A stretch of 64,000 nt of DNA from Microcoleus sp. FACHB-61 (GCA_014695295.1 JACJNY010000057.1:62001-126000); one strand, 5' to 3'; shown: positions 42,979-53,394, counted from the stretch's first letter. Numbers and translations: made by a program. Notes: a model not told the origin generated them from the sequence alone.

Positions 42979-44376
42979 TTATTTTAGTTTACTTAAACAA
43001 TCACTCAATTCTCCTACCAACCATTCTTTCTCAGCTTGCGGCAAAAATAAGCCAAAACAATAGTTACGCGACTTGGCGCGAATCCGGCAAAAAGTCATCG
43101 ATTTTTTGAGCAATGGCAGATGAATTTTGCTCAACTTTACCCGCTGGATATCTTGAGGACTGATTTGAATTGGTCTAGTAAATAGACAAGAAGCAATCCT
43201 ACACAAGCACCTACACAAGAACATCAAAGCATAAAATACGGTAAATATTATTACAGGTTTGCTTGATATAAATACAAACAGATGAAATGATTTACCTACC
43301 GAGTCGGCTAAAGTGTATTTAAACAAGCTAACTGTCCCGTATATCAGTCCGGGAATTAACCATAGGATTAAATCAAAAAATAACAGAATCAAAGAGAAGG
43401 AAAGTAAAATTTTATAACTCTGATGAATGAACTGGAAAAACCCTGTGAGTTTACTAGGGAAACGATCGGGGTATATATTGATGAATAACCACCGTTTAGC
43501 GTCAATTAAAGTAATTCGGGACTGGGGCGATCGCTTAAACATTTTTTCGCGATTAATCCCGCTTGGCTGTTCCCCTCGCAACGCTGATAAAGCATCTTTT
43601 GCTGAGTCAAATCTATCTTCAATTGCGGGTTCAATTATCTTCTCTAACCAGTTGGCAAACTCTGGAGAAATAGAGACGCGATCGCGGAATTTTATCTTCA
43701 GCTTTTGTCTGGGTAAATCCGATGGAAATTTCTGGGTTAACAGGAAAAGCAGCGTTGTTCCTAATCCATACAAATCTGTTGATAATACAGCTTTTCCTCG
43801 GAATTGTTCTGGTGCCATGTAACCGTAGGTCCCGACAACGGTACTGCCTCCAGTAACGGTATGATGGTAAGTATTTTGAACTGCGCCAAAATCAACTAGG
43901 AAGACTCGCCCATTTTTTTGCAGAATAATATTTTGGGGTTTAATATCTCGGTGGATTGCAGGAGGTAACAGCGATTGCAGATAAGCTAGAATTTCTAGCA
44001 ATTGATAGGCGATATGACGAACTTGAGCTTCATTTGGTTTCCAGCCATTTTCTATCCACTGTGCGAGAGATTTTCCCGGTGCGAGTTGTTGGGCGATATA
44101 AAAACAACGATCTTGGGAAGTATCCACTTGAAAGTAGTCAATGTAGCGAGGAATTCCCGGATGATTCAATCCCGATAAAGTTTTTGCTTCTCGTTCAAAT
44201 AACTCGATTTTCTTCCATTCAGTTGTCAGGCGCAGGGATAAAGCTTTGAGTGCAACTTTTTGATTGCTGTTTAAATCTACAGCAGCATAGGTGATTCCAA
44301 CTCCACCCTGTCCTAATTTGCCGATTATGCGATATCTTTCAGCAATGATTTTTTCCGATTGTTCTAGTGTTTCCAT
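42979..44376 (-). CDS. Membrane-anchored Ser/Thr protein kinase
   Basis: 465 residues. Kinase domain at about 14-275 with the P-loop GKLGQGGVG, VALKAL, HRDIKPQNIIL, VDFGAVQ and 'GTYGYMAPEQF'. The C-terminal half has two hydrophobic segments (ILLSFSLILLFFDLILWLIPGLI; VIIFTVFYALMFLCRCLC) and a Cys-rich loop, then a cytoplasmic or lumenal tail rich in Lys and Cys. It is 29 bases downstream of the next kinase gene, whose kinase domain is very similar, so the two arose by tandem duplication and are probably co-transcribed. Confidence 0.88.
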   Translation of the reverse strand: METLEQSEKIIAERYRIIGKLGQGGVGITYAAVDLNSNQKVALKALSLRLTTEWKKIELFEREAKTLSGLNHPGIPRYIDYFQVDTSQDRCFYIAQQLAPGKSLAQWIENGWKPNEAQVRHIAYQLLEILAYLQSLLPPAIHRDIKPQNIILQKNGRVFLVDFGAVQNTYHHTVTGGSTVVGTYGYMAPEQFRGKAVLSTDLYGLGTTLLFLLTQKFPSDLPRQKLKIKFRDRVSISPEFANWLEKIIEPAIEDRFDSAKDALSALRGEQPSGINREKMFKRSPQSRITLIDAKRWLFINIYPDRFPSKLTGFFQFIHQSYKILLSFSLILLFFDLILWLIPGLIYGTVSLFKYTLADSVGKSFHLFVFISSKPVIIFTVFYALMFLCRCLCRIASCLFTRPIQISPQDIQRVKLSKIHLPLLKKSMTFCRIRAKSRNYCFGLFLPQAEKEWLVGELSDCLSKLK

Positions 44377-44405
44377 ATTTTTATGCGTGGGGCTATTTGG
44401 GATAA

Positions 44406-46934
44406 TTAGTAGGTTGCGCCGCGAGATTTGAGTATTTTGGCTGCTACTTCTCGGTCGGGGTTCCAGTTGGTTTCTGCTATCTTTAGGGGCGTGTCGCCAT
44501 CGCAGTTGGTAGCGTCAATTTTTGCACCTTTAGCAATCAGTAGTTTTAAGATTTCTACAGTGCCATAATGTGCTGCTTTGTGGAGTGGAGTTGTGTTACA
44601 CATATCTCTATTATTAACATCTGCACCGTTTTTAATTAGCAGTGCAGCAATATCATTGTGTCCGATCGCGATCGCTTGATACAATGGAGTTTGACCGTTC
44701 GCATTTCTACCGTTAACCCTTGCGCCATTAGCAATTAGCAGTTCAGCGATATCTTGAGATCCTTGAGCAACAGCAAGATGCAGGGGAGTTTGAAGCAAGT
44801 TATTTTTGGCATTAACGAATGCACCTTTGGCAATGAGTTTTTTGGCTACATCCTCAAGTTTGAAATCGACAGCGATATGCAGTAAAGTTCTGCCTTCTTT
44901 GTCTTCACTATTAACATCTGGGTTTTTACTAATTAGCCGCGCCACTGTATCCTGAAGTTTCAGGTCTACGGCGATATCCAGTGGAGTTTTTCTTTGATTA
45001 TCCTGGATATTAATTTCTGCACCTTTAGCAATCAGCCATTTTAAGATTTTTACAGTGCCATAATGTGCGGCTTTGTGCAGTGGAGTTGTGCCAGATCCAT
45101 CTATATTATTGACATCTGTACCGTTGTTAATTAGCAGTGCAGCAATCTCATTGTGTCCGATCGCGATCGCTTGATACAATGGAGTTTGACCGTTCGCATT
45201 TCTAACGTTAACCCTTGCGCCATTAGCAATTAGCAGTTCAGCGATATCTTGAGATCCTCGATCGACAGCTAGGTGTAACGGAGTATCTCCATATTGGTCT
45301 ATAGCGTTGATATCCAGCATTAGCAAAGCAGCAACTTCTTTTGTGGTTGCATAGTGCAGTGGAGTTCTTTTTATACGATCCCGAATCGCAACATTTGCAC
45401 CGTCTTTAATTAGCTGTTGTACCAACTCCTTAAAACCTATTTTGGCTGCGTTATGTAATAAAGTTCTACTCTTGCCATTTCGGGCATTGTCTTCTTTGAT
45501 GTTAATTTTTGCGCCCGCAGCGAGTAGTATCTTTGCGATCGCCTTCGATCGCGCCATATGCAGAGGAGTCGTGCCATGTTTGTTTTTGGCATTGACATCC
45601 GCACCTTTAGCAATCAGCAACTTAGCCATTTCAGGCGATCGGGCCCAGAACAGAGGAGTTGTACATATACTATAACACGGCTCTTGAGTTTCTCCCCAGG
45701 CGTTAATATCTGCACCTTTAGCAATTAGCGTCTGTGCTACTTTTATGCGATCGGACATCGCAGCGATGTGTAATGGGGTCCAGCCATATGCACCCTTAGC
45801 GTTGACATCTGCACCTTTGGCAATTAACAATTCTGCCACCTCTTTTGAGCCAGCAAAGTGTAGTAAATTCTGATTATTTACCCTGCTATTAGCATTAATG
45901 CCAAGATCCAGATAATGCCTAACAGTTTGAGTATCTCCCTGTTCGACAGCCTCGACAACTGCATTGGGTGTAAATCCAATCCGGTTGAGGATGGGATATT
46001 TAAAGTGATTGAAAACAGCAACACTAACAATAGCAGCAATTCCTATTTTGAGGCGTTTTTTCCATTGCGTCGATGATCGATCGGATTTAACGCTAACTAT
46101 TCGAGGATGGCGCAGCAATTCAAGCGCTTCTCTTGCCGAGTTAAAGCGGTTTTCTAAATCTGACGCTATCATTTTTTTTAACCAATCGGCAAATGCTGAA
46201 GAAATCTGAATTTGAGAGCGAAAATCTCCCTCTAGTATATTTGTTGGTAATTCGGCGGGGGAACGGTGGGTTAGTAAATACAACAATGTCGCTCCTAAAC
46301 CATATAAATCTGTTGCAGGTACGGCTTGTCCAAGAAATTGTTCTGGAGCCATATAACCATAGGTTCCAACTACGGTACTTCCTCGCATTAAGGTATTGTA
46401 ATAAGTGTTTTGCACTGCTCCAAAATCTACTAAGCAGACTGCCCAGTCTTTTTGTTTGTGGGAATTTATGGGCGATTTGAAAACAATATTCTCTGGTTTA
46501 ATATCCCGGTGGATAACAGGTGGTGTCTGTGAATGGAGATAAACCAAAATATTCAAAATTTGTGTGGCAATGCGTTGAATTTCGGACTCACTAGCGTGCC
46601 AGCCACTTTCGACTAAACTTGCTAGAGATTGCCCTTCTGCCAGTTCTTGTACTATATAAAAACAACGGTTATCGGGAGTATCGACATAAAAATAATCCAA
46701 ATAACGCGGAATTCCCGGATGATTCAATTTTGATAAAACATTGGCTTCTCGTTCAAATAGTTCCAGGACTTTCCAGTCATTCATCTTCTGTAAAGACAAA
46801 GCTTTGAGTGCGACTCGCTGGTTTGTTTTGAGGTCAATGGCTTCGTAAGTTGTGCTACTACCGCCTTCTCCAAGCAGATTTTTAATCTGATAGTGGTTGA
46901 CTAAGTTATGGGGAATTTGTGAAATAATATCCAT
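44406..46934 (-). CDS. Ser/Thr protein kinase with TM segment and ankyrin repeats
   Basis: 842 residues. Kinase domain at about 15-280 (GEGGSSTTYEA, HRDIKPENIVF, VDFGAVQ, GTYGYMAPEQF), then a membrane segment (IGIAAIVSVAVFNHF, near 300) and about 14 ankyrin repeats to the C-terminus. The last repeats contain a duplicated block of about five units: 'AELLIANGARVN.RNANGQTP' and 'HKAAHYGTV.ILK' each occur twice with few changes. The repeats are expected outside the cytoplasm if the helix spans the membrane once. The pairing suggests a receptor-like kinase that reads protein partners. It is first in a pair with the next kinase gene. Confidence 0.9.
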   Translation of the reverse strand: MDIISQIPHNLVNHYQIKNLLGEGGSSTTYEAIDLKTNQRVALKALSLQKMNDWKVLELFEREANVLSKLNHPGIPRYLDYFYVDTPDNRCFYIVQELAEGQSLASLVESGWHASESEIQRIATQILNILVYLHSQTPPVIHRDIKPENIVFKSPINSHKQKDWAVCLVDFGAVQNTYYNTLMRGSTVVGTYGYMAPEQFLGQAVPATDLYGLGATLLYLLTHRSPAELPTNILEGDFRSQIQISSAFADWLKKMIASDLENRFNSAREALELLRHPRIVSVKSDRSSTQWKKRLKIGIAAIVSVAVFNHFKYPILNRIGFTPNAVVEAVEQGDTQTVRHYLDLGINANSRVNNQNLLHFAGSKEVAELLIAKGADVNAKGAYGWTPLHIAAMSDRIKVAQTLIAKGADINAWGETQEPCYSICTTPLFWARSPEMAKLLIAKGADVNAKNKHGTTPLHMARSKAIAKILLAAGAKINIKEDNARNGKSRTLLHNAAKIGFKELVQQLIKDGANVAIRDRIKRTPLHYATTKEVAALLMLDINAIDQYGDTPLHLAVDRGSQDIAELLIANGARVNVRNANGQTPLYQAIAIGHNEIAALLINNGTDVNNIDGSGTTPLHKAAHYGTVKILKWLIAKGAEINIQDNQRKTPLDIAVDLKLQDTVARLISKNPDVNSEDKEGRTLLHIAVDFKLEDVAKKLIAKGAFVNAKNNLLQTPLHLAVAQGSQDIAELLIANGARVNGRNANGQTPLYQAIAIGHNDIAALLIKNGADVNNRDMCNTTPLHKAAHYGTVEILKLLIAKGAKIDATNCDGDTPLKIAETNWNPDREVAAKILKSRGATY

Positions 46935-47139
46935 AGCATTATCCTGGGTTGATGAGTACCAACAAACATTTTATATTTGGGTTTTTAAAACGCAAATTTT
47001 GAAAAATTTAGGCAATATAAATTGAGTGTTTGAGTATATTTCAAACAAGTCAATAGAAAAGTCAATGACGGACTCTGTATATTTGCTTAAATTTCACTTA
47101 CCGTATTTCTATGGATAACTTACCCAGAATTTTGGAGTG
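46935..47139. other. Upstream region of the kinase pair
   Basis: About 200 AT-rich bases upstream of the kinase pair, likely holding its promoter. No repeat or hairpin was evident. Confidence 0.4.
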
Positions 47140-47345
47140 TCATATCACCTTTGGCGAAAATTTACGTACGGGATCTCGATCGTAATCGAGCCGATAATCA
47201 TAGCCGACGCGATCGTAAATGCCTGCAAGCAATTCCGGCAAATTAACAATAGGTTCTACATCTTCTTCGCGCAAAGGAAGTTGTCGGTCTTTTTGAGATG
47301 CTAGCCAACGTTCGTAGGCTTCTCTATCGCCACTTTCTCTCTCAG
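47140..47345 (-). pseudogene. C-terminal remnant of a DUF4058 protein
   Basis: The minus-strand frame ends with 'EEDVEPIVNLPELLAGIYDRVGYDYRLDYDR' followed by a stop at 47140-47142. The phrase LAGIYDRVGYDYRLDY is the characteristic end of DUF4058 proteins. The frame closes upstream at a stop near 47371, inside a common repeat (CCTCTGCGTCCTCTGCGG), so only about the last 60 residues survive and the repeat appears to mark the break. Confidence 0.55.
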
Positions 47346-47597
47346 CGCCCTCTGCGTCCTCTGCGGTTAATCAAAAAAATTAGTGATTTTGAATACAATT
47401 CCCGACTCAACAGCCGATCGAACTCCTCAATTTTCGATGCGGATCTAAAATTCACCTAAAGTTCGACGCCCTTTGGCAAAACCCTTCCTAAGATAGAAGT
47501 TGGGGGACGATCGGTCTCGTAGCCGATTCAGGAGCAAGTGTCAAGGACTCCATCGAACCCAAATCTAGAGCCGCAAGACAGGGAGGACATCAAAATC

Positions 47598-48671
47598 ATG
47601 GTAAACGCGCCGACAGGGGAAACCCGCCTGGGCCCGACCGATCAGGTGCAAGCCTTAGACCGCGATTGCACAACCCTATCTCGTCACGTACTCCAGCAAC
47701 TTCACAGCTTTTCAACAGATGCTCAGGATCTCAGCGCCCTGATGAATCGCATCGGACTAGCTGCCAAGCTGATCGCCAGGCGACTCAGCAGAGCCGGATT
47801 AATGGCAGATGCCTTGGGGTTTACAGGGGCTACGAACGTGCAGGGAGAATCCGTCAAAAAGATGGATATCTATGCCAATGAAGTGTTTATCTCGGTATTC
47901 CAGCAAAGCGGACTTGTCTGCCGCTTGGCTTCGGAGGAAATGGAAAAACCCTACTACATTCCCGAAAACTGTCCGATCGGACGCTACAGTCTGCTCTACG
48001 ACCCCATAGACGGTTCTTCCAATCTTGACATCAATCTCAATGTCGGCTCAATATTCAGCATCCGCAAGCAAGAGGGGGACGATGAAGACGGTTCTGCTTC
48101 CGACTTGCTGCAACACGGACACAAACAAATAGCGGCCGGCTACGTACTCTACGGCCCGAGTACCATGCTGGTTTATTCGATCGGTCAGGGCGTTCATTCC
48201 TTTACCCTCGATCCCAGTTTGGGCGAGTTTATTCTAGCTAACGAAAACATTAAGGTTCCCGATCGCGGCCCGATTTACAGCGTTAATGAAGGCAACTTCT
48301 GGCAGTGGGAGGAATCTTTGAGGGACTACATTCGCTACGTACACCGCAGCGAAGGCTACAGCGCCCGGTACGGCGGGGCTTTGGTGGGAGATTTCCACCG
48401 CATTTTATTCCAGGGAGGCGTGTTTTTGTACCCGGGAACGGTGAAAAACCCCGAGGGCAAATTGCGCTTGCTCTACGAATCGGCTCCTTTGGCGTTTTTG
48501 ATGGAGCAAGCCGGCGGGCGCGCCAGTACGGGAGTTCAAGACATCTTGGATGTAGTGCCGACCAAACTGCACGAGCGATCGCCCTTGATTGTCGGCAGTA
48601 AAGAAAATGTAGCGATGGTCGAGTCTTTTATTCAAGATCGAGCGCGCAATCCTAGAACAGTCCAAGGGTGA
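47598..48671 (+). CDS. fbp: Fructose-1,6-bisphosphatase class I
   Basis: 357 residues from ATG 47598; GGAGG lies about eleven bases upstream, so an upstream in-frame GTG at 47538 is less likely. The metal and active-site motifs are present: [31 protein letters not shown] and the Lys-rich turn [18 protein letters not shown]. It removes the 1-phosphate from fructose-1,6-bisphosphate in the Calvin cycle and gluconeogenesis. It heads a co-oriented block with tal, zwf and opcA, the same order found in other cyanobacteria. Regulatory cysteines typical of the plastid enzyme are not seen in an inserted loop. Confidence 0.93.
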   Translation: MVNAPTGETRLGPTDQVQALDRDCTTLSRHVLQQLHSFSTDAQDLSALMNRIGLAAKLIARRLSRAGLMADALGFTGATNVQGESVKKMDIYANEVFISVFQQSGLVCRLASEEMEKPYYIPENCPIGRYSLLYDPIDGSSNLDINLNVGSIFSIRKQEGDDEDGSASDLLQHGHKQIAAGYVLYGPSTMLVYSIGQGVHSFTLDPSLGEFILANENIKVPDRGPIYSVNEGNFWQWEESLRDYIRYVHRSEGYSARYGGALVGDFHRILFQGGVFLYPGTVKNPEGKLRLLYESAPLAFLMEQAGGRASTGVQDILDVVPTKLHERSPLIVGSKENVAMVESFIQDRARNPRTVQG

Positions 48672-48883
48672 AGGAAGTTCGGCAACGGATTGTGTAACGG
48701 ATGTAACGGATGTAACGGATGTCAGGAAGAAGGAAGAGGGAAGAAGGAAGAGGGTTTTAACTTATAACTTTCGACTCCCAATTACCAATTCCCCATTGCC
48801 AATTTTCAATTACCAATTTTCAATTTTCAATTTCCAATTTCCAAGTCCCAATTAACAGCTATCAAATTGTAGGAGTTAAAGTA
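48672..48883. repeat. Heptamer-rich spacer between fbp and tal
   Basis: The spacer contains three TGTAACGGA units near 48694-48719, AAGAAGG/AAGAGGG purine heptamers near 48724-48754, then a run of about eight CCAATT(T/A)-type heptamers at 48775-48853. The order (ACGGAT units, purine heptamers, CCAATT heptamers) is the same as in the 5276-5460 gap, so both are copies of one composite element. Confidence 0.75.
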
Positions 48884-50038
48884 ATGACGGCAACGCCAAC
48901 GAATCACCTGTTAGAAATCAAAGAAATTGGCCAAAGCATCTGGATGGACAATTTGACTCGCGATCTCATCAAGTCTGGCGAACTCAAACAGATGATTGAA
49001 AGTCGGGGACTGCGCGGGATTACATCTAATCCGGCTATTTTTGAGAAAGCGATCGCGGGTAATGTGATTTACGACGCGGATATCGAAGCGGGCATCCGGG
49101 CGGGCAAATCTGTAATGGAGATTTACGAATCTCTGGTATTTGAAGATATCCGCAACGCTTGCGACATCTTCGCCCCAGTTTACGCAGAGTCTAAGGGTTT
49201 GGACGGCTACATTAGCATTGAAGTGCCACCGACGATCGCTAACGACACAGAAAGCACGATTAGCGAAGCCATGCGCTATTACCAAGCCCTCGGCAAAGAA
49301 AACGTGATGATTAAGATTCCGGGAACCGCTCAAGGTTTGCCCGCAGTCGAGCGAGTCATCAGCGAAGGCATTAACGTTAACGTGACTTTACTGTTCTCCG
49401 TTGACAGCTACGTCGAAACCTTCTGGGCTTACATTCGCGGTTTGGAAGCGCGGGCGGCTAAAGGTTTGGATGTGAGCAATATTGCTTCTGTTGCCAGTTT
49501 CTTCTTGAGCCGGATCGACATCAATGTCGATGGCAAGATTGACGAGAAACTCAAAAATGTCACAGATATTTCCACAAAAGCTAAACTGGAAGCGGTGAAG
49601 GGGAAAGTGGCGATCGCCAATGCGAAGATCGCTTACCAGAAGTATAAAGAGATCGTAGCGAGCGATCGCTGGCAAGCTTTAGCAGCCAAAGGAGCGAAAG
49701 TGCAGCGCTTGCTGTGGGCTTCCACCAGCACCAAAAACCCCAACTACAGCGATGTCATGTACGTCGATGAACTAATCGGCCCGGACACCGTTAACACTTT
49801 GCCGCCGAACACCGTTGAAGCTTGTTTCGATCACTGCGATGTCGCACCCCGGATTGAGAACAACGTTGCAGAAGCTTACACCCTGATCGAAAGTCTCAAA
49901 GATCCCGACATCGACATCAACTTGGACAAAGTGATGGAAGACTTGCTCCTCGACGGGATTGAGAAATTTGTCACCCCGTTCCAATCCCTGATGGATTCCT
50001 TGCAAGAGAAAGTGCAGAAGTTGTCACCCGTCGCTTAG
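48884..50038 (+). CDS. tal: Transaldolase
   Basis: 384 residues. IWMDNLTRDLI, GITSNPAIFEKAI, the Schiff-base Lys in ENVMIKIPGT, NVTLLFSVDSYVETF and WASTSTKNPNYSDVMYV are all typical of the larger bacterial/cyanobacterial transaldolases. It moves a dihydroxyacetone unit between sugar phosphates in the non-oxidative pentose phosphate pathway. The start lies 15 bases after GGAG. It is the second gene of the fbp-tal-zwf-opcA block. Confidence 0.95.
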   Translation: MTATPTNHLLEIKEIGQSIWMDNLTRDLIKSGELKQMIESRGLRGITSNPAIFEKAIAGNVIYDADIEAGIRAGKSVMEIYESLVFEDIRNACDIFAPVYAESKGLDGYISIEVPPTIANDTESTISEAMRYYQALGKENVMIKIPGTAQGLPAVERVISEGINVNVTLLFSVDSYVETFWAYIRGLEARAAKGLDVSNIASVASFFLSRIDINVDGKIDEKLKNVTDISTKAKLEAVKGKVAIANAKIAYQKYKEIVASDRWQALAAKGAKVQRLLWASTSTKNPNYSDVMYVDELIGPDTVNTLPPNTVEACFDHCDVAPRIENNVAEAYTLIESLKDPDIDINLDKVMEDLLLDGIEKFVTPFQSLMDSLQEKVQKLSPVA

Positions 50039-50122
50039 GCAGATATGTGTATCCTGAAAGGCAGAAGCATTTAGGAATCAGAATAGATAATTATTTGGGT
50101 TCTTAAATGCTGAGTTTTAAAT

Positions 50123-50170
50123 CCTCTCTAGGAGTTTTGAGATTAATGGCTCTCAGAGTTCCTAGAGAGG
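50123..50170. repeat. 11-bp inverted repeat between tal and zwf
   Basis: CCTCTCTAGGA at 50123-50133 is reverse-complementary to 50160-50170. It lies in the 260-base gap and could attenuate read-through to zwf. A short plus-strand frame further on (50200-50296; ...SLTQQLAEMTANYHGV...) ends right before zwf; it looks like the end of a lost gene. Confidence 0.5.
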
Positions 50171-50299
50171 AAAATCATCTGCCTCCTCTAGCAGTATGAA
50201 GAACCGATTAACTCTCTCACCCAGCAACTAGCAGAAATGACCGCCAACTATCATGGTGTCTTGGCACGGTTAACAACACTAGAACAAGGAAAATAAATA

Positions 50300-51829
50300 A
50301 TGGTAACGCTACTTGAAAATCCACTGCGGGTCGGTTTGCGAAAAGAACGGGTGCCGGAACCACAAATTCTGGTAATCTTCGGAGCTTCTGGGGATCTCAC
50401 CCAGCGCAAACTCGTACCTGCAATTTATCAGATGAAGCGCGATCGACGCTTGCCACCGGAAACTACCGTCGTGGGAGTAGCCCGCCGCCCTTGGAGTCAC
50501 GATTACTTCCGAGAGCAAATGCGCGAAGGCATTGAAGAATTTGGCGGCGGCATTGGCAATGAAGAATTTTGGCAAGATTTCGCTCAAGGTTTGTACTACT
50601 GTCCCGGCGACATTGACAACCCCGAAAGCTATCAAAAACTCAAAGCTTTCTTAGCGGATCTCGACGAAGAAAGGAGAACTCGCGGCAATCACATATTTTA
50701 TCTCTCGGTTTCCCCGAACTTTTTCCCAGAAGCAATTAGGCAACTGGGCGCGGCTCAAATGTTGACAGATCCAGCAAAACACCGCTTGGTAATTGAAAAA
50801 CCCTTCGGCCGCGACTTGAGTTCGGCAAAAGCTCTCAACCGAGTCGTGCAGCAGGTTTGCCAAGAACAGCAAGTTTACCGGATCGACCACTATTTGGGTA
50901 AAGAAACTGTTCAGAACTTAATGGTGTTCCGGTTTGCTAACGCGATTTTTGAACCGCTGTGGAATCGGCAATTTGTCGATCACGTACAAATTACAGTTGC
51001 AGAAACAGTAGGCGTAGAAGACCGGGCGGGTTACTACGAATCCTCTGGGGCGTTGCGGGATATGCTGCAAAACCACTTGATGCAGATTTTCTGTCTGACG
51101 GCGATGGAACCGCCGAACTCGCTCGACGCTGACAGCATCCGCACCGAAAAGATGAAAGTTCTGCAAGCAACTCGCTTGGCAGATTTGCATAACTTGGACT
51201 TCTCAGCGATTCGGGGTCAATATTCCGCAGGTTGGATGAAGGGCAAACAGGTGCCGGGATATCACGAAGAACCGGGGGTGGCTCCCAACTCGACAACGCC
51301 GACTTTTGTGGCGATGAAGTTTATGATTGACAACTGGCGCTGGCAGGGAGTGCCTTTTTACCTGCGAACCGGCAAGCGGTTGCCGAAAAAAGTTAGCGAA
51401 ATTGCGATTCAGTTCCGCGAAGTTCCGCTGTTAATTTTTCAGTCCGCGGCCCAACAAACTACTCCTAACGTTTTGACTATGCGCGTGCATCCGAACGAGG
51501 GGATTTCGCTGAGGTTTGAGGCGAAAATGCCGGGGCCGGATTTGCGGACGCGGACGGTGGATATGGATTTCAGTTACGGTTCTTCCTTTGGGGTGACATC
51601 TTCGGATGCTTACGATCGACTGTTAATTGACTGTATGCTGGGCGACCAAACTTTGTTTACCCGTTCTGATGAAGTGGAAGAAGCTTGGCGGGTGGTAACG
51701 CCGGCGCTGATGGAGTGGGAATCGTCCAACGACCAAGATTTGGTTCCTAAATACGAAGCGGGTACTTGGGAACCTGCGGAAGCAGAACTCCTAATTAACA
51801 GAGACGGTCGCAAGTGGCGCAGACTTTAA
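50300..51829 (+). CDS. zwf: Glucose-6-phosphate 1-dehydrogenase
   Basis: 509 residues, full length. [19 protein letters not shown] is the NADP-binding start, [21 protein letters not shown] holds the catalytic His and substrate Lys, and [15 protein letters not shown] and RTGKRLPKK follow in the family order. It catalyses the first, NADPH-forming step of the oxidative pentose phosphate pathway, used by cyanobacteria in darkness and during nitrogen fixation. Activity depends on OpcA, encoded 164 bases downstream. A purine-rich GGAA is seen shortly before the ATG. Confidence 0.96.
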   Translation: MVTLLENPLRVGLRKERVPEPQILVIFGASGDLTQRKLVPAIYQMKRDRRLPPETTVVGVARRPWSHDYFREQMREGIEEFGGGIGNEEFWQDFAQGLYYCPGDIDNPESYQKLKAFLADLDEERRTRGNHIFYLSVSPNFFPEAIRQLGAAQMLTDPAKHRLVIEKPFGRDLSSAKALNRVVQQVCQEQQVYRIDHYLGKETVQNLMVFRFANAIFEPLWNRQFVDHVQITVAETVGVEDRAGYYESSGALRDMLQNHLMQIFCLTAMEPPNSLDADSIRTEKMKVLQATRLADLHNLDFSAIRGQYSAGWMKGKQVPGYHEEPGVAPNSTTPTFVAMKFMIDNWRWQGVPFYLRTGKRLPKKVSEIAIQFREVPLLIFQSAAQQTTPNVLTMRVHPNEGISLRFEAKMPGPDLRTRTVDMDFSYGSSFGVTSSDAYDRLLIDCMLGDQTLFTRSDEVEEAWRVVTPALMEWESSNDQDLVPKYEAGTWEPAEAELLINRDGRKWRRL

Positions 51830-51913
51830 GAGTCATGGGTCAGCAGTCATTAGTCAGCAGTCATTAGTTTATTGGTCAGGATTAGTCATTATTGATTAGC
51901 TAAGAACCAATTA

Positions 51914-51965
51914 CTAAGAACCAATGACGAATGACTAATGACTAAGAACCAATGACGAATGACTA
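51914..51965. repeat. 24-base direct repeat, period 28, between zwf and opcA
   Basis: The 24-base unit CTAAGAACCAATGACGAATGACTA type occurs at 51914-51937 and again at 51942-51965, 28 bases apart, a multiple of the 7-bp heptamer unit seen elsewhere. Shorter related TCATTAGTCAGCAG units come before it. It fills most of the zwf-opcA spacer, so the two genes may still form one transcript. Confidence 0.75.
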
Positions 51966-51993
51966 ATAACAAATAAGAAGGGAGAAAAGATTT

Positions 51994-53358
51994 ATGACGA
52001 TGACACCGATGAAAGCTCCGCCTCTGGTTTCGCTGCAAAATCCTAAAGATGTGTCGCTCGACCAAATAGAGGCCGAATTGAGTCAAATTTGGGAAAGTTA
52101 CAGAGAATCGGGGTCAAAGGGCGATTCTCCGATCGCTAGTAGGGCAACAACTTTTACTTTTGTAGTCTACGAACCGGAAGAAACTCAGCGTTTATTAGCG
52201 GATCTGGGGTTTTACGACGGGCCGGTGGACGGTATTACCGGGCCGATGACGGCATCTAGCATCAGGGCTGCTCAAAAAGCTTACGGCTTGCCGAGAACTG
52301 GCAAACCTAATGCTGAATTGCTGGCGATTTTGCGGGAAGAAGTGGCTCGCAAAAATTCAAATGGCGAGGAGATGGGATCGAGTGGTTTGGGTTCGGGGGG
52401 TTCGGGCGTGGCTGACGCGATCGTGGCTGCCAATCCCTGCCGGATCATTGCTCTGTGCCCGACGGCGGGGGAAGATACGGGCGTGCAGGCTCAAGTGGCT
52501 GCTTATTGTCCGGTTCACAAGCGCACCACTGGCAATCTGATCTGCTGCGAGTACATTACGCTCCGGGGTACGGAAGCTGCTTTGGAACGGGTGAGCGGCA
52601 TCGTGACGGCGTTGACTATCGCTGATTTGCCGACGCTGCTGTGGTGGAAAGCGAATCCTGATGCCGATCGAGGTTTGTTCCAGCGGCTGGCGGCAATTAG
52701 CAGTTCTGTGATTGTTGACTCTAGCAGCTTTGCCGAGTCTGAATCTGAATTGCTGTTGATGCACAGTCTGATCGAGGAGGGAATTCCGATCGCGGATCTC
52801 AATTGGCGCCGGCTGGCCGCGTGGCAAGAGTTGGCGGCTGAGGCTTTTGACGCCCCGGAACGCCGCGCTGCGATTCGGGAAATCGATCGGGTGACGATCG
52901 ATTACGAACACGGCAATTCTACTCAAGCACTGATGTATTTGGGCTGGCTGGCGAGCCGGCTTCAGTGGCGTCCTGTTGCTTTCAAACAAGAGGAGGGCGA
53001 TTACCACATCAAGCGAATTAAATTCGCGGGGCCGGACGAACGGGTTGTAGAAGCGGAGTTGGCTGCTATTCCTACTGCTGATACGGGCGATGTCCCGGGC
53101 GATTTGATTGCTCTGCGTTTGAGTTCTACGAACGAGAAGGCTGACTGCGGTACGGTTCTGTGTTCGGAAGTGGGCGGCTGTATGCGGATGGAAACGAAGG
53201 GTGGCGCTCAAACCGATCGGTTTAACCAGGTGAGTCCTCTGTTCGATCAGGTGACGGAACAATTGCTGGGCCAACACTTGCTGAGTTGGGGCCGAGATGT
53301 GCTTTACGAAGAAAGTTTGGCAGTGACTGCTCAAATGCTGAAGTTAGCTAAGCGGTAA
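51994..53358 (+). CDS. opcA: Glucose-6-phosphate dehydrogenase assembly protein OpcA
   Basis: 454 residues. A peptidoglycan-binding-like segment at about 63-110 (DLGFYDGPVDGITGPMTASS) precedes the OpcA core, which contains NPCRIIALCPT, CCEYITLRGTE, LPTLLWWKANPD and 'FKQEEGDYHIKRIKF'. OpcA binds and activates Zwf and links it to redox state in cyanobacteria. The gene is the last of the fbp-tal-zwf-opcA block and ends with a terminator-like hairpin at 53411-53441. Confidence 0.95.
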   Translation: MTMTPMKAPPLVSLQNPKDVSLDQIEAELSQIWESYRESGSKGDSPIASRATTFTFVVYEPEETQRLLADLGFYDGPVDGITGPMTASSIRAAQKAYGLPRTGKPNAELLAILREEVARKNSNGEEMGSSGLGSGGSGVADAIVAANPCRIIALCPTAGEDTGVQAQVAAYCPVHKRTTGNLICCEYITLRGTEAALERVSGIVTALTIADLPTLLWWKANPDADRGLFQRLAAISSSVIVDSSSFAESESELLLMHSLIEEGIPIADLNWRRLAAWQELAAEAFDAPERRAAIREIDRVTIDYEHGNSTQALMYLGWLASRLQWRPVAFKQEEGDYHIKRIKFAGPDERVVEAELAAIPTADTGDVPGDLIALRLSSTNEKADCGTVLCSEVGGCMRMETKGGAQTDRFNQVSPLFDQVTEQLLGQHLLSWGRDVLYEESLAVTAQMLKLAKR

Positions 53359-53363
53359 AAAGA

Positions 53364-53394
53364 GGGAAGAAGGAAGAAGGAAGAAGGAAGAAGG
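53364..53394. repeat. GGAAGAA heptamer array after opcA
   Basis: Four uninterrupted copies of a 7-bp GGAAGAA-type unit directly after the opcA stop codon. The same purine heptamer occurs near 5386-5415 and 48724-48754. Confidence 0.8.

Noticed and set aside
47538-47597. GTG at 47538 as the fbp start
   Set aside because: The ATG at 47598 has a GGAGG site and begins closer to the conserved enzyme; the longer form is kept only as an alternative.
51914-51965. CRISPR repeat pair (24-base repeat)
   Set aside because: Only two copies, four bases apart, and made of heptamer-like units; no cas gene in the window.
52357-53334. Long minus-strand frame opposite opcA
   Set aside because: It is an antisense shadow of opcA and gives Arg/Ser/Gln-rich sequence with no domain.
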